Numbered from the stretch's first letter, positions 9,829 through 20,165 are shown. The stretch is DNA of 64,000 nucleotides from Octadecabacter ascidiaceicola (GCF_900185015.1 NZ_FXYD01000002.1:558001-622000), one strand, 5' to 3'. Made by a program: numbers and translations. The notes: a model not told the origin generated them from the sequence alone.

Positions 9829-12077
9829 CTGGACCCGTCATCGCCTTTGATATCAATGCCACAAGCGGTGGTAAGCTGACGCGTATCTCTAAGGCGGAGC
9901 CAAAAGAGGCCGCGAACACACAAGATGCGATCGATGAAACGCACCCTGCAAGCGCCGAGGACCGTTTTTCCGACAAAGCCAAAACACGCGCTGATTTGGC
10001 CGCGACCTATGCGGGCTTGCTGGGCGTAGACATCGTGCGCTCCGATTTGTTGGAGGTCATGACCGCGGCAAGTGGGGATGACATCACACCGCACGCGATT
10101 GCCAAAGCGCTAAACGAAGCGGGCCTTGTGAGCGAGGTCACAACCGTTGGCAAACCCACAGCTGATCAATGGCCAGCGCTTGTTGAAATGACATCGGGTC
10201 ATGTTTTGTTGGTGTTGGACCAGACCGATGATGCGGTAATTGTGTTTGACACAACCTGCCGTGACAACCGCGCCGAAGTGCCGATCAACGAATTCATCCC
10301 ATTCTTCAGCGGCCTTGTGTTGCGTGCAGATATGGCGATTGCCGATCTGTCCAAAAAGCATGCCCGCAAAGGTAAGAAAGCCCACTGGTTCTGGGGCGAG
10401 ATGATGCAGTTTCGTCGTCACATCGCGGAAGTGGCCCTTGGGTCGTTCGTTGCCAACCTTTTGGCTGTGGCTGTGGCACTGTTTTCTTTGCAGGTCTATG
10501 ACCGCGTGATCCCGCACCAGTCCACCGCGACGCTGTGGGTTTTGGCGATTGGCGCTGGCTTGGCGATGTTGCTTGAAGCGGGCCTTCGCATAGCGCGTGC
10601 CCGTCTGATGGACGGGGCAGGGCGCAAGATTGAACTTCAGGTACAAAGCCTGCTGATGGACCGCCTGCTCGGCATGCGTCGTGGCAAGGAAGGCCAAACG
10701 CCGTCTGGTTTGTTCTCCGCTGTGCGCGAATTCGGTTCTGTACGTGAATTTTTCACTGCGTCCACCATCGGCACGCTGACCGATTTGCCTTTTATTGTGT
10801 TGTTCCTTGCACTCGTTGCCTCCATTGGTGGCAATGTGGTTTGGGTCTTGTTTGTTGGTGGTCTGCTGATGGTCCTGCCATCCTTCTTCCTGCAAAAGAA
10901 GATGATCGCGCTGACCCACCAAACACAGGGCGCTTCGGCCAAGTCCAACAAGCTGCTTCACGAAGTTATCTATGAAGCCGATACAATCAAATCACAGCGC
11001 GGCGAAGACCGTTTCAAGCGCCTTTGGGCTGAGCTTTCCGCTGTGTCTTCCCTTGCTACATCCGAGCAACGCAAGCTCGCCAGCACCCTGACGTTCTGGG
11101 CGCAGGGCGTGCAGCAGGCGACCTATGTGGCCGCCGTTGTTGCAGGTACGTTCATGGTGTTCACCGGTGAATTTACGGTTGGTACAATCATCGCCGTTGG
11201 TATCCTGACAAGCCGTACATTGGGCCCACTGACACAGCTGGCGGCAACGCTTGCGCGCTGGTCCAACGTAAAGGCCGCATTGGAAGCTTTGGGCGAAATT
11301 GCCGAGGCGGAGCAAGACCAAGAAGAAGATCGCACCTACCTGCGCCGCGAAGAGATGAAGGGCGCGTTTGAACTGCGTGACATCGCGTTTTGCTACAATG
11401 AAGACAGCGGTCAGAACCTTGATATTCCGGGTCTTAAGATCGAAGCGGGCCAGCGTATTGCTGTGCTTGGGTCCAACGGATCTGGTAAGTCCACAATGCT
11501 GAAACTGTTGTCTGGCATCTATCGCCCGACCAAAGGCCGCGTTTTGATTGATGGCGTTGATATGGGCCAAGTGATGCCGCGCGACCTGCGTCGCTCCATT
11601 GGCTACCTGTCCCAAGAAGTACGCTTGTTCTCCGGCACTCTGCGCGAAAACCTAAACCTGACATTGCTGGAACGCGATGATGACCGTCTGTTGGCTTCGC
11701 TTGATTTTGCAGGCCTCGGCCCGTTTGTGCGCAACCACCCTAAAGGTCTTGATCTGGAAATTTCCGACGGAGGCGAAGGCCTGTCCGTTGGCCAACGCCA
11801 ATCCATCGGCTGGGCACGTCTGTGGCTGCAAGACCCCAAGGTCTGCCTGCTGGACGAACCGACCGCCGCGCTGGACCAAACACTTGAGGCCACAATCGTG
11901 AGCCGCTTGGACACGTGGCTGGAAGGGCGCACCGCGATCATCGCGACGCACCGTGTACCGATCCTTGAACTGACGACCCGTACCGTGATCCTGCAAAACG
12001 GCCGCTTGGCTGTGGATGGTCCGCGCCAAGAGGTGCTGGCGCACCTGCAAAAGAACAATAAGAAAGCGACGGCGTAA
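9825..12077 (+). CDS. Type I secretion ABC transporter with degenerate C39-like domain (LapB-like)
   Basis: 750 residues. Domains: a poorly conserved N-terminal extension (1-60), a C39-peptidase-like domain (about 60-180) with no catalytic Cys-His pair that I can see, a six-helix ABC permease domain (about 195-480), and a nucleotide-binding domain (about 510-735). The last has Walker A GSNGSGKST, signature LSVGQRQ, Walker B VCLLDEPTAALD and the switch His in IIATHR. The inactive C39 (CLD-like) domain binds the substrate rather than cutting it, as in HlyB and LapB exporters. The start overlaps the tolC-like stop by 4 bp and the end overlaps the hlyD-like start by 1 bp. Confidence 0.93.
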   Translation: MTGPVIAFDINATSGGKLTRISKAEPKEAANTQDAIDETHPASAEDRFSDKAKTRADLAATYAGLLGVDIVRSDLLEVMTAASGDDITPHAIAKALNEAGLVSEVTTVGKPTADQWPALVEMTSGHVLLVLDQTDDAVIVFDTTCRDNRAEVPINEFIPFFSGLVLRADMAIADLSKKHARKGKKAHWFWGEMMQFRRHIAEVALGSFVANLLAVAVALFSLQVYDRVIPHQSTATLWVLAIGAGLAMLLEAGLRIARARLMDGAGRKIELQVQSLLMDRLLGMRRGKEGQTPSGLFSAVREFGSVREFFTASTIGTLTDLPFIVLFLALVASIGGNVVWVLFVGGLLMVLPSFFLQKKMIALTHQTQGASAKSNKLLHEVIYEADTIKSQRGEDRFKRLWAELSAVSSLATSEQRKLASTLTFWAQGVQQATYVAAVVAGTFMVFTGEFTVGTIIAVGILTSRTLGPLTQLAATLARWSNVKAALEALGEIAEAEQDQEEDRTYLRREEMKGAFELRDIAFCYNEDSGQNLDIPGLKIEAGQRIAVLGSNGSGKSTMLKLLSGIYRPTKGRVLIDGVDMGQVMPRDLRRSIGYLSQEVRLFSGTLRENLNLTLLERDDDRLLASLDFAGLGPFVRNHPKGLDLEISDGGEGLSVGQRQSIGWARLWLQDPKVCLLDEPTAALDQTLEATIVSRLDTWLEGRTAIIATHRVPILELTTRTVILQNGRLAVDGPRQEVLAHLQKNNKKATA

Positions 12078-13246
12078 TGGTGACCTTTAACGACGAATTT
12101 GAAGAACGCACGAAGGGCCCCAGCCTGCTGATCTGGTTGATCGGTTTGACAGTACTGCTGTTTATCCTTTGGGCCAAATTCGCAGCGATTGACGAAATTG
12201 TACGTGCGAACGGCAACGTCGTTTCATCTTCACGCCCGCAGATCATCCAGAACCTCGAAGGCGGTATCCTGGCGGAACTTCTGGTTGCCGAAGGGGACGA
12301 AGTTGAACCCGGTGATGTGCTGGCCCGTTTGCGTGGCACGCAGTTTGAAACATCCGTGACCGACCTGCGCGAACAGGTGATTGCCGCTGAAATCCGCCGC
12401 TTGCGCCTTGAGGCCGAGATTGACGGCATGTTCGATTTTGAAGTTCCCGAAGCCATCGCAACGTTCAGCCCCGATATGGTTGCATCCGAGCGTGCGTTGT
12501 TGAACGCGCGTCAGTCAGATTACGTCAGCCGTACTGAGGGTGCGCAGGCGATTGTGAATGAAACCCGCCGCGAACTTGGCGTGATGGAAGACCTCTATAA
12601 CCGCGACATTGCAGCCCTGATCGAGGTCACCCGCGCACGTAAAGCCAATTCTGATGCGCTTAATACGTACAACGAAATCGTGACACGGTCTGAACTGGAA
12701 CGCGCCTCTGAATATTCGGACGTTTTGTCCGCCCTCGCAACCCTGCGCCAAGAGTTGCGCGGCGCTGAGGACCGCATGGAACGCACTGTCATCACCAGCC
12801 CGATGCGCGGTATCGTGAACAACTTGGCCGTTACGACCATCGGCGGTGTTATTCGCCCCGGTGAGGAGATTTTCCAGATTATCCCGCTGGATGATGAGCT
12901 GTTTGTCGAGGCTGAGGTCTCCCCATCCAACATCGCCAACGTCATCCCGGGCCAAGCCGCGACAATCAAGCTAAGTGCTTATGACTACACCATTTACGGC
13001 GCACTCACGGGCGAAGTGCAGCTGATTTCTGCTGATACCTTTGAGGACGAGCGTGACCCTAACGCACCGCCCCATTACCGCGTGACATTGCGTGTGGACA
13101 CCACCGACCTAGGCGAGCGTCAGTCCCAAATCGAAATTCGCCCTGGTATGCAGGCAGATGTTGAACTTCACACTGGGTCCAAGACCGTTTTGCAATATCT
13201 CACCAAGCCGCTGTACCGTTCACAAGAAGCGCTGCGCGAGCCATAG
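12077..13246 (+). CDS. HlyD-family periplasmic adaptor (membrane fusion protein)
   Basis: 389 residues. One N-terminal transmembrane helix (about 14-35) is followed by a lipoyl-like half motif (QNLEGGILAELLVAEGDEV), a long coiled-coil hairpin (about 95-240), the returning lipoyl half (TSPMRGIVNNLAV) and a beta-barrel domain. It joins the inner-membrane ABC exporter to the TolC-like channel. It is the last gene of the adhesin-tolC-ABC-hlyD operon, its start codon overlapping the ABC stop codon by 1 bp. Confidence 0.93.
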   Translation: MVTFNDEFEERTKGPSLLIWLIGLTVLLFILWAKFAAIDEIVRANGNVVSSSRPQIIQNLEGGILAELLVAEGDEVEPGDVLARLRGTQFETSVTDLREQVIAAEIRRLRLEAEIDGMFDFEVPEAIATFSPDMVASERALLNARQSDYVSRTEGAQAIVNETRRELGVMEDLYNRDIAALIEVTRARKANSDALNTYNEIVTRSELERASEYSDVLSALATLRQELRGAEDRMERTVITSPMRGIVNNLAVTTIGGVIRPGEEIFQIIPLDDELFVEAEVSPSNIANVIPGQAATIKLSAYDYTIYGALTGEVQLISADTFEDERDPNAPPHYRVTLRVDTTDLGERQSQIEIRPGMQADVELHTGSKTVLQYLTKPLYRSQEALREP

Positions 13247-13280
13247 GATTATTGGTTAACGCTTGGTTGAAATCCATTGC

Positions 13281-13301
13281 GGGAATGCTTTTATCATTCC
13301 C
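13281..13301 (+). terminator. Stem-loop after the type I secretion operon
   Basis: GGGAATG pairs with CATTCCC around a 7-base loop, nested inside a weaker outer pairing of TTGGTT with AACCAA. No T-run follows. It lies 35 bp after the last exporter gene and could end or process that transcript. The remaining bases before clpP show no further clear signal. Confidence 0.4.
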
Positions 13302-13412
13302 CTAACCAAAGCCTTCAGACGCCCTTGTAGCCCCCCGATTGCAGCACTAAGGTTTGGGTAACAAAATTCCCGTACACGGGCGCGCAAGCGTCCCAATTCT
13401 AAGGCAGAGCAT

Positions 13413-14039
13413 ATGCACGATCCCGTCGAAACATACATGAACCTCGTTCCTATGGTCGTTGAACAGACCAGCCGTGGCGAACGCGCCTATGACATTTTCT
13501 CGCGTTTGCTGAAGGAACGCATCATTTTCGTGAACGGCCCTGTCCACGATGGCATGAGCCAGCTTATCGTGGCGCAGCTTTTGCACCTTGAAGCGGAAAA
13601 TCCGAAAAAAGAAATCTCAATGTACATCAACAGCCCAGGAGGGGCAGTGCATTCCGGCATGAGCATCTATGACACCATGCAATATATCCGCCCGAAGGTG
13701 TCCACGCTGATTTGCGGTATGGCGGCGTCTATGGGGTCGATCATTGCTGTTGGCGGCGAAAAGGGCATGCGCTTCTCGCTCCCGAACTCTGAAATCATGG
13801 TGCACCAGCCATCCGGTGGCGCACAAGGTAAGGCATCAGACATCCTGATTTCTGCCAAACACATCGAGCAAACACGTGAGCGGATGTACAAGCTGTACAA
13901 CAAGCACACTGGCCAGACCAAAAAAGAGGTCGAAAAGATGCTTGATCGCGACAGCTGGATGACACCAGAAGAAGCCAAAGACTGGGGCCACATCGATGAG
14001 ATTGTCGAAAGCCGCGGCAAGGCAGCAGACGAAGAGTAA
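13413..14039 (+). CDS. clpP: ATP-dependent Clp protease proteolytic subunit ClpP
   Basis: 208-residue serine protease subunit that assembles into the tetradecameric chamber degrading unfolded and tagged proteins with ClpX or ClpA. The catalytic triad is complete: Ser106 in AASMGS, His131 in MVHQPSGG and Asp180 in MLDRDSW. Each is offset by nine residues from E. coli numbering, which supports ATG 13413 as the start. The oxyanion-site segment NSPGG is present. clpX follows after 116 bp, the usual order. Confidence 0.98.
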   Translation: MHDPVETYMNLVPMVVEQTSRGERAYDIFSRLLKERIIFVNGPVHDGMSQLIVAQLLHLEAENPKKEISMYINSPGGAVHSGMSIYDTMQYIRPKVSTLICGMAASMGSIIAVGGEKGMRFSLPNSEIMVHQPSGGAQGKASDILISAKHIEQTRERMYKLYNKHTGQTKKEVEKMLDRDSWMTPEEAKDWGHIDEIVESRGKAADEE

Positions 14040-14067
14040 ACACACGACGTTTTGGCGTTGTGGACCA

Positions 14068-14107
14068 TTTCGGGCTGCCGTAGGATACGGACCAAAGCAG
14101 CCCGAAA
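14068..14107 (+). other. Stem-loop in the clpP-clpX spacer
   Basis: An 11-bp perfect stem, TTTCGGGCTGC (14068-14078) with GCAGCCCGAAA (14097-14107), with an 18-base loop. A second weak pairing GGCCC/GGGCC (14118-14142) flanks an AT-rich TATATTTTTTTAAA stretch just before clpX. The spacer may hold partial termination after clpP and a separate start signal for clpX. No experiment is implied. Confidence 0.4.
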
Positions 14108-14155
14108 CACATTTATCGGCCCTATATTTTTTTAAACGGGCCAAAGGAAATCGAC

Positions 14156-15424
14156 ATGGCAACGACGTCCGGCGGTGATAGCAAAAACACACTTTACTGC
14201 AGCTTTTGCGGTAAGAGCCAGCATGAGGTCCGCAAGCTGATCGCGGGTCCAACGGTGTTCATCTGTGATGAATGCGTTGAATTATGCATGGACATCATCC
14301 GCGAAGAAACCAAGTCGGCTGGCTTAAAAGCCTCCGAAGGGGTGCCAACACCGCTTGAGATTTGTCAGGTGCTGGACGACTACGTGATCGGCCAAGCCCA
14401 CGCCAAACGCGTGCTGTCTGTGGCGGTTCACAACCACTATAAACGCCTCAACCACGCTGAAAAGTCCGAGATTGAACTAGCGAAATCCAACATCATGCTG
14501 ATCGGCCCTACTGGTTGTGGTAAAACGCTGCTGGCCCAAACACTGGCCCGTATTCTGGATGTGCCGTTCACAATGGCTGACGCCACCACGCTGACTGAAG
14601 CAGGTTACGTGGGTGAAGATGTTGAAAACATTATCCTTAAGCTCTTGCAGGCCTCTGATTACAACGTTGAACGCGCACAGCGCGGCATCGTTTACATCGA
14701 TGAGGTCGACAAGATCACGCGCAAGTCTGACAACCCGTCCATCACACGCGATGTATCGGGTGAGGGTGTGCAGCAGGCGCTGTTGAAAATCATGGAAGGC
14801 ACCGTAGCCTCTGTGCCGCCGCAGGGCGGCCGTAAGCACCCGCAGCAGGAATTCCTGCAAGTGGACACTACGAACATCCTGTTCGTTTGTGGTGGTGCGT
14901 TTGCGGGTCTTGATAAGATCATCGCACAACGTGGCAAAGGCGCTGGCATGGGCTTTGGCGCCGAGGTACGCGGCCCCGATGACCGTGGCGTTGGCGAAAT
15001 CTTCACCGACCTTGAACCTGAGGATCTGCTGAAATTCGGCCTTATCCCTGAATTCGTTGGCCGTTTGCCGGTTATCGCAACGCTTGAAGACCTCGATGAG
15101 GACGCGCTGGTCACCATTCTGTCCAAGCCAAAGAACGCGCTGGTCAAGCAATACCAACGCCTGTTTGAGCTTGAAGACGTGAAGCTGACGTTCACGGAAG
15201 ACGCGCTTACAGCGATTGCGAAACGCGCGATTGAACGCAAAACGGGTGCACGGGGTCTTCGTTCCATCATGGAAGACATCCTGCTCGACACGATGTTTGA
15301 AATGCCAGGCATGGAAACCGTGACAGAAGTGGTCGTGAACGAAGAGGCCGTTGGCGCTGACGTTCAACCGCTGATGATCCACGATGAGAGCAAGAAAAAG
15401 GCCGAACCGGCCTCTGCAGGCTAA
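14156..15424 (+). CDS. clpX: ATP-dependent Clp protease ATP-binding subunit ClpX
   Basis: 422-residue AAA+ unfoldase that feeds substrates to ClpP. The N-terminal zinc-binding domain shows two CxxC pairs (YCSFCGKS and [10 protein letters not shown]). The AAA+ core has Walker A GPTGCGKT, Walker [11 protein letters not shown], and the [13 protein letters not shown] segment near the pore region; a C-terminal small domain follows. Length matches the family. The stop codon overlaps the ridA-like start by 1 bp, so the two are translated together. Confidence 0.98.
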   Translation: MATTSGGDSKNTLYCSFCGKSQHEVRKLIAGPTVFICDECVELCMDIIREETKSAGLKASEGVPTPLEICQVLDDYVIGQAHAKRVLSVAVHNHYKRLNHAEKSEIELAKSNIMLIGPTGCGKTLLAQTLARILDVPFTMADATTLTEAGYVGEDVENIILKLLQASDYNVERAQRGIVYIDEVDKITRKSDNPSITRDVSGEGVQQALLKIMEGTVASVPPQGGRKHPQQEFLQVDTTNILFVCGGAFAGLDKIIAQRGKGAGMGFGAEVRGPDDRGVGEIFTDLEPEDLLKFGLIPEFVGRLPVIATLEDLDEDALVTILSKPKNALVKQYQRLFELEDVKLTFTEDALTAIAKRAIERKTGARGLRSIMEDILLDTMFEMPGMETVTEVVVNEEAVGADVQPLMIHDESKKKAEPASAG

Positions 15425-15783
15425 TGTCGATTAAACGCATCCATTCCGGCGGCGAGTTTGAAGCCAAAATCGGGTACTGCCGTGCTGTTGTTGCGGGTGG
15501 TTTCGTGCATGTCGCAGGGACAGTGGGGCAGGGCGATGATGTTGTTGCCCAATGTGCTTCAGCCTTGGAAATCATTAAAAACGCGCTGACAGAGGCGGGT
15601 TCAAGCATCCAAAACGCGGTGCGGGTGAATTACTACCTTCCAGATGCTGCCGAATTCGAACCCTGCTGGCCGCTTTTGAAGGCCGCGTTTGGGGATAATC
15701 CGCCTGCGGCAACGATGATTGAAAGCGGGTTAATCGACCCCAAATACCGCATCGAAATCGAAGTCACCGCACTGGCGGTATAA
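15424..15783 (+). CDS. RidA family reactive imine/enamine deaminase
   Basis: 119 residues of the YjgF/YER057c/UK114 (RidA) family, which hydrolyses reactive enamine/imine intermediates made by PLP enzymes. Visible family features are the start with [20 protein letters not shown], the central [13 protein letters not shown] and the C-terminal block with [15 protein letters not shown]. The usual active-site Arg position (R in VRVNYY) is present. The ATG overlaps the clpX stop codon. The exact substrate is unknown. Confidence 0.9.
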   Translation: MSIKRIHSGGEFEAKIGYCRAVVAGGFVHVAGTVGQGDDVVAQCASALEIIKNALTEAGSSIQNAVRVNYYLPDAAEFEPCWPLLKAAFGDNPPAATMIESGLIDPKYRIEIEVTALAV

Positions 15784-15865
15784 CGCGCAGGCGAAGCCAC
15801 GCGGCCACTGGACCTCACCGCGATTATCGGGCATCACGGGGCCAATCAGAACCGGAGCCAAGCCA

Positions 15866-16249
15866 ATGGGCGTTTTAAACTTTATCAAACGTATTTTCAC
15901 GTGGTGGGACGGGCAAACGCTCGGCACGCAGCTGTGGACGTGGCGCAAAGGTAAAAAGGTCGGCGAAGACGAACTTGGCAACATCTACTACACCAATGCC
16001 AAAGGCGACCGTCGTTGGGTTATTTACAACGGCGAAGTCGAAGGTTCCCGTGTCAGCCCGGATTGGCACGGCTGGCTGCATCACACGTTTGACGAAATGC
16101 CGGGTGATAAGCCTTTGGCTCACAAGTCTTGGGAAAAACCACACCTCGAAAACCTAACCGGGACGGCCGCGGCCTATGCGCCAGCGGGGTCCTTGCGCCG
16201 TGCTGAACCTACGCCGCGTAGCGATTACGAAGCGTGGACTCCGGAATAA
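15866..16249 (+). CDS. NDUFA12-family NADH:ubiquinone oxidoreductase accessory subunit
   Basis: 127 residues matching the NDUFA12/B17.2 family, a supernumerary complex I subunit found in alphaproteobacteria and mitochondria. Family signs are [17 protein letters not shown], the [14 protein letters not shown] block and [14 protein letters not shown] followed by THFDEMP-like HTFDEMP. It sits next to the complex I hydrophilic arm and helps assembly. It is followed within 3 bp by the MlaD gene and forms a small operon with it and DUF2155, an order I know from other Rhodobacterales. Confidence 0.93.
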   Translation: MGVLNFIKRIFTWWDGQTLGTQLWTWRKGKKVGEDELGNIYYTNAKGDRRWVIYNGEVEGSRVSPDWHGWLHHTFDEMPGDKPLAHKSWEKPHLENLTGTAAAYAPAGSLRRAEPTPRSDYEAWTPE

Positions 16250-16252
16250 CTG

Positions 16253-16699
16253 ATGCGTGAAAACACCACAGAGGTCGTTGTCGGGGCCGCCGTTCTTGCG
16301 GCGGCTTTGGGCTTTTTGTGGTTCATAGTTAGCGCAACGGGGCTGAGCAGCGGCACAACAGGTATCGAGCTTAAAGCCAATTTCCGCTCTGCCGAAGGGG
16401 TTAGCGTCGGTACCGATATCCGTCTTGCTGGTGTTTCTGTTGGAACCGTCAGCGAACTTGATCTGAACGGCGAAACCTACCGCGCCGAAGCTGTGTTCGC
16501 GATCAATGAAGGCATTGAAATCCCTGATGACAGCGCAGCCGTTGTCGCTTCTGAGGGGCTTTTGGGTGGTACATTCGTTGAAATCGTACCAGGCGGGTCC
16601 TTTGAAATGTTCGCTGACGGCGGACTTATCCAAGACACGCAGGGCGCTGTTAGTCTTATTCAATTGTTGATGAAATTCGTTGGCGGGGAAGAGGCGTGA
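16253..16699 (+). CDS. MlaD/MCE domain lipid-transport protein
   Basis: 148 residues: an N-terminal membrane anchor (about 8-28) and a single MCE domain (about 38-115) with GIELKANFRSAEGVSVGTDI-type and VASEGLLGGTFVEIVPG segments. MlaD is the periplasmic substrate-binding ring of the Mla ABC system for retrograde phospholipid transport to the inner membrane. The other mla genes are not nearby. It overlaps the DUF2155 gene by 4 bp (GTGA). Confidence 0.93.
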   Translation: MRENTTEVVVGAAVLAAALGFLWFIVSATGLSSGTTGIELKANFRSAEGVSVGTDIRLAGVSVGTVSELDLNGETYRAEAVFAINEGIEIPDDSAAVVASEGLLGGTFVEIVPGGSFEMFADGGLIQDTQGAVSLIQLLMKFVGGEEA

Positions 16700-17052
16700 A
16701 GGCGCTTTTGACAGCGCTAGTGCTTTGCTTAGCTGCGCCAGCGGTTGCGCAACAGGCGACGACCGCACCAGGAGGGACGTTGCGGCTTCTGGATAAGATC
16801 ACTGGCACCACGCAAGACATTGAATTTCGCAATGGTCAGACCAAGATGGTCGGACTGTTGGCGATCACAATGACAGAATGCCGCTACCCGAGCGGCAACC
16901 GATCCGGCGATGCCTACGCCTTGCTTACGATTGTTTATAGCAACGACCCAGATCCTGCATTTCGCGGTTGGATGATCGCATCCGCGCCAGCGCTGAATGC
17001 ACTTGACCACCCACGTTACGATGTTTGGGCATTGCGCTGTAGTAGCGAGTAA
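16696..17052 (+). CDS. DUF2155 secreted protein
   Basis: 118 residues with a Sec signal peptide (first about 19 residues, ending AVAQQ) and a DUF2155 domain: LLDKITGTTQDIEFRNG, a conserved Cys-containing TECRYP and the C-terminal WMIASAPALNALDHPRYDVW. DUF2155 has been described as related to the periplasmic part of complex I assembly neighbourhoods, but its function is unknown. Start GTG 16696 overlaps the end of mlaD. The last 37 bp overlap the 3' end of the convergent aat gene. Confidence 0.88.
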   Translation: MKALLTALVLCLAAPAVAQQATTAPGGTLRLLDKITGTTQDIEFRNGQTKMVGLLAITMTECRYPSGNRSGDAYALLTIVYSNDPDPAFRGWMIASAPALNALDHPRYDVWALRCSSE

Positions 17053-17657
17053 GAATCAGGCACATCGCCCTGCCGGTCAAAGTCCGCGTCCAACGCGAGC
17101 GCAATGTTCAACATTTCCCGATAGTTGGACCGTGGAATTTCGAGCCCGCCTAAACTGGCCAGATGCGGTGTGATAAACTGCGTATCAAACAGTGCAAACC
17201 CACCGCTATTTAACCGATCAACCAAATAGGCGAGGGCGACTTTTGAGGCATCCCTGCGGGTGCTGAACATGCTTTCGCCAAAGAATGCACCGCCAAGGGT
17301 AATTCCGAACACTCCGCCCACAAGGTCGCCCCCGTTCCAAACCTCAATGGATCGCGCCATGCGTGCCAAATGCAGCTGGCCATAAAGCGTTTCCAGCATA
17401 TCGTTGATCCATGTCTCGTCACGGGCCGCACAGCCCTTAACAACACCATTAAAATCAACGTCAAAAGTGATCTTGAAACGCTCTGAGCGGATCGTTTTGG
17501 TCAGCGAGCGTGAGATATGAAAACCATCAAGCGGCATCACCCCGCGTTGACGTGGATCAACCCAGAATAGCTCATCGTCGCCACGGTTCTCGGCCATTGG
17601 AAAGATGCCGCCCGCGTAGGCGGACAGCAACATTTCCGGCGTGAGGGTCGTGGTCAT
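17016..17657 (-). CDS. aat: Leucyl/phenylalanyl-tRNA-protein transferase
   Basis: 213 residues of the Aat family, which adds Leu or Phe to N-terminal Lys/Arg of proteins and so marks them for ClpS/ClpAP in the N-degron pathway. Family motifs are AYAGGIFPMAE, WVDPRQRGVMPL, the GGVFGITLGGAFFGESMFS core and LFDTQF. It lies 5 bp after accC on the same strand and is the last gene of an accB-accC-aat operon. Its 3' end overlaps DUF2155 by 37 bp. Confidence 0.97.
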   Translation of the reverse strand: MTTTLTPEMLLSAYAGGIFPMAENRGDDELFWVDPRQRGVMPLDGFHISRSLTKTIRSERFKITFDVDFNGVVKGCAARDETWINDMLETLYGQLHLARMARSIEVWNGGDLVGGVFGITLGGAFFGESMFSTRRDASKVALAYLVDRLNSGGFALFDTQFITPHLASLGGLEIPRSNYREMLNIALALDADFDRQGDVPDSYSLLQRNAQTS

Positions 17658-17662
17658 AGCGT

Positions 17663-19009
17663 CTACGACAGATTCTCTTCAAGCCAGTGCTCAAGCCAGT
17701 GGATGTTGTAATCCCCTGTTAACACGGCATCTTCCTGCAACAGCGCGTGGAACAGCGGCACGGTCGTATCCACGCCATCCACGATCAGCTCACCCAAGGC
17801 GCGTGCAAGGCGTGCCAAGGCTTCGGGGCGATCACGGCCGTGTACGATCAGTTTCCCGATCAAGCTGTCGTAATATGGAGGGATCGAATAACCATCATAG
17901 AGCGCTGAATCCATTCGCACACCAAGGCCACCTGGCGCATGGAACTGCGTGATCTTACCCGGGCAAGGCGAGAAGTTCGGCAGTTTCTCGGCGTTAATGC
18001 GAACCTCAATCGCGTGGCCGCGGATTTTCAGATCGTCCTGAGAGAACGTCATGGGTTCGCCAGCAGCCACAAGGATTTGTTCACGCACGAGATCTTGGTC
18101 GAAAATTGCTTCCGTAACAGGGTGTTCGACCTGTAGACGGGTGTTCATTTCGATGAAGTAGAATTCGCCGTTTTCATATAGGAATTCAATGGTTCCGGCG
18201 CCGATGTAGTTGATGTTGGCACAGGCATCCGCACAAATCTTACCGATTTTCGCGCGCTCTTCTGGGGAAATTGACGGGCCGGGGGCCTCCTCGAATACCT
18301 TTTGGTGGCGGCGCTGCAAGGAACAGTCGCGCTCACCCAGATGCACAGCCTTACCCTTACCGTCGCCAAACACCTGAATTTCGATATGGCGCGGCGTGGT
18401 GAGGTATTTCTCGATATAGACGTCGGGGTTGCCGAAGTTCGACTTGCCCTCAGCACGTGCAGTCTGGAACGCGGATTTCATTTCTTCCGCGGAATTGGCG
18501 ACCTTCATACCCTTGCCACCACCACCAGCCGTGGCTTTGATGATGACAGGATAACCGAATTCTTCGCCGATCTTCAGCGCGTCTTCAACGGTATCAACAC
18601 CACCTTCAGAACCGGGTACACAAGGAACGCCAAGGGCCTTCATCGTGTCTTTCGCGGTGATTTTATCGCCCATTGTGCGGATGTGCTCGGCTGTTGGGCC
18701 GATGAATGTCAGGTCATGGTCCTCAACGATCTGAACGAACTGCGCGTTTTCGGACAAGAACCCATACCCTGGGTGAATAGCCTGCGCACCGGTGATTTCG
18801 CAGGCGGAAATCAGCGCCGGAAAGCTGAGATAGCTTTGCGGGGATGGGGCTGGGCCGATGCAAACGCTTTCGTCTGCCATGCGCACATGCATTGCGTCAG
18901 CGTCAGCGGTGGAATGAACCGCGACAGACTTAATGCCCATTTCGCGGCATGCACGGATCACACGCAGCGCTATTTCACCACGGTTCGCGATAAGGATTTT
19001 GTCAAACAT
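17663..19009 (-). CDS. accC: Acetyl-CoA carboxylase biotin carboxylase subunit
   Basis: 448-residue ATP-grasp enzyme that carboxylates the biotin on AccB using ATP and bicarbonate, the first half of malonyl-CoA synthesis. The N-terminal domain begins [19 protein letters not shown]; the glycine-rich ATP loop [12 protein letters not shown], the [19 protein letters not shown] block and the [14 protein letters not shown] motif are all present. Length is typical. It starts 9 bp after accB. Confidence 0.98.
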   Translation of the reverse strand: MFDKILIANRGEIALRVIRACREMGIKSVAVHSTADADAMHVRMADESVCIGPAPSPQSYLSFPALISACEITGAQAIHPGYGFLSENAQFVQIVEDHDLTFIGPTAEHIRTMGDKITAKDTMKALGVPCVPGSEGGVDTVEDALKIGEEFGYPVIIKATAGGGGKGMKVANSAEEMKSAFQTARAEGKSNFGNPDVYIEKYLTTPRHIEIQVFGDGKGKAVHLGERDCSLQRRHQKVFEEAPGPSISPEERAKIGKICADACANINYIGAGTIEFLYENGEFYFIEMNTRLQVEHPVTEAIFDQDLVREQILVAAGEPMTFSQDDLKIRGHAIEVRINAEKLPNFSPCPGKITQFHAPGGLGVRMDSALYDGYSIPPYYDSLIGKLIVHGRDRPEALARLARALGELIVDGVDTTVPLFHALLQEDAVLTGDYNIHWLEHWLEENLS

Positions 19010-19018
19010 GGCAGCGGC

Positions 19019-19522
19019 CTATTCAACGATCATCAACGGTGCACCGAATTCAACGGGCGCACCATCTTCGACCAACATACGCTTTACCGTGCCGGATTTC
19101 GGCGCGGGAATGTGGTTCATGGTTTTCATCGCTTCGATGATCAATAGCGTGTCGCCCTCGGATACTGTGTCGCCAACCTTAACAAAGGCATCGGCACCCG
19201 GTTCGGGAGACATGTAAACAGTTCCGACCATTGGTGATGTAACGGCACCGGGCAGGCTGGCAGGGTCTGCGCTGGCTTCGGGAGCAGCAGCAGGAGCGGC
19301 TGCAGCAGGTGCCGCGGCGGCTACGGGTGCGGCCACCGGCGTAGCAGCGGCCACTTGGGTCACAACTTGGGCTGGCTGTTTTCGGCTAACGCGGACGTTC
19401 AGCGCATCGTTCTCGCCGTAGTCACGTTTGACCTGTAGCTCGGTAAGGTCATTTTCGCGCAGCAATTCTGCCAAAGCTTGAATAAAGCTTACATCTGAGT
19501 CGTGAGGCGTCTTTTTGGTCAT
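19019..19522 (-). CDS. accB: Biotin carboxyl carrier protein of acetyl-CoA carboxylase
   Basis: 167 residues. An N-terminal domain is followed by an Ala/Pro-rich flexible linker (about 70-95) and the C-terminal biotinyl domain with the EAMKTMN motif, whose Lys carries biotin. The open frame extends 14 codons further up, but ATG 19522 is chosen because AGGGA lies just before it and the protein then starts with [20 protein letters not shown], as usual for the family. First gene of accB-accC-aat. Confidence 0.97.
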   Translation of the reverse strand: MTKKTPHDSDVSFIQALAELLRENDLTELQVKRDYGENDALNVRVSRKQPAQVVTQVAAATPVAAPVAAAAPAAAAPAAAPEASADPASLPGAVTSPMVGTVYMSPEPGADAFVKVGDTVSEGDTLLIIEAMKTMNHIPAPKSGTVKRMLVEDGAPVEFGAPLMIVE

Positions 19523-19656
19523 TTTTCCCTCGGCTGTTGCCTGTCTTTTAGTGCGTTTTGGCAAGTTTAGCGCAAACGCTTCTTGGACTCCTACACCAAG
19601 GTGGCGAGGGTGGGAAGCGGGGGCTGCTTGGAAAATGACGTTGGGGAATTTGGGGC

Positions 19657-19992
19657 TTATTCGCTTGGTGTATCAATCGTTGCCTCGTTCTGAGGCGCAT
19701 CGAGGTTTTCGGGCAGCATAATTATTCCATATGGTTTCAATGTGCGCTGCGCGGCCGACGCACCTATACCGACGAATTTTGGCGCGGCTTCGGTATCTGA
19801 AAGCGATGCTTTGCTTACCAAACCTGTTTGCGAAGGGCTGGCTGGGATAGGGAGCGGCACTTCAGGAGTTGGATCAGTTGCGATTGCATTCGCGTCTGCT
19901 GGCGCACGACCGTCGGCCTCCGCCGGAGGCGGTGTGGTTTGCTGCGTCGGTACAGCAGATACGTGAACGTTTGATGCGTTTTGAAGTTCCAT
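19657..19992 (-). CDS. Hypothetical protein, Pro/Ala-rich
   Basis: 111 residues. The first 60 are low-complexity (Pro, Ala, Thr); the rest contains a more ordered stretch with [19 protein letters not shown] followed by [12 protein letters not shown] do not recognise the family. The start has GGAG 4-8 bp upstream, which supports translation. It sits alone between accB and the acs terminator. A chance open frame cannot be excluded. Confidence 0.45.
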   Translation of the reverse strand: MELQNASNVHVSAVPTQQTTPPPAEADGRAPADANAIATDPTPEVPLPIPASPSQTGLVSKASLSDTEAAPKFVGIGASAAQRTLKPYGIIMLPENLDAPQNEATIDTPSE

Positions 19993-20076
19993 CTCAAGCT
20001 CCTATTCCTAGAACGGAGCCCCCACCAATTCTGTCATAATGGATAGGTCTTAAGAATCTGTTGATCTGAACAAGCG

Positions 20077-20117
20077 AAAAGCCAACAGCGCAAAAAAAAG
20101 CCAACAGCGCAAAAAAA
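20077..20117. repeat. Two tandem 19-bp units in the spacer after acs
   Basis: The unit GCCAACAGCGC followed by 7-8 A is present at 20081 and again at 20100, a period of 19 bp. The second A-run also forms the U-tract of the acs terminator on the minus strand. It is most likely a local slippage duplication. Confidence 0.8.
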
Positions 20118-20144
20118 TGCCGCGCTGACGGATCAACGCGGCAT
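20111..20144 (-). terminator. Rho-independent terminator of acs
   Basis: On the minus strand, ATGCCGCG pairs with CGCGGCAT around a 12-base loop and is followed directly by a run of seven T. It begins about 20 bp after the acs stop codon and is the clearest intrinsic terminator in this region. Confidence 0.88.
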
Positions 20145-20165
20145 CGTCTCTGTGTTTTTCCGCGT

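Noticed and set aside
20077-20117. Short direct repeats as a CRISPR or origin iteron
   Set aside because: Only two units without spacers; best explained by local duplication at an A-rich terminator.
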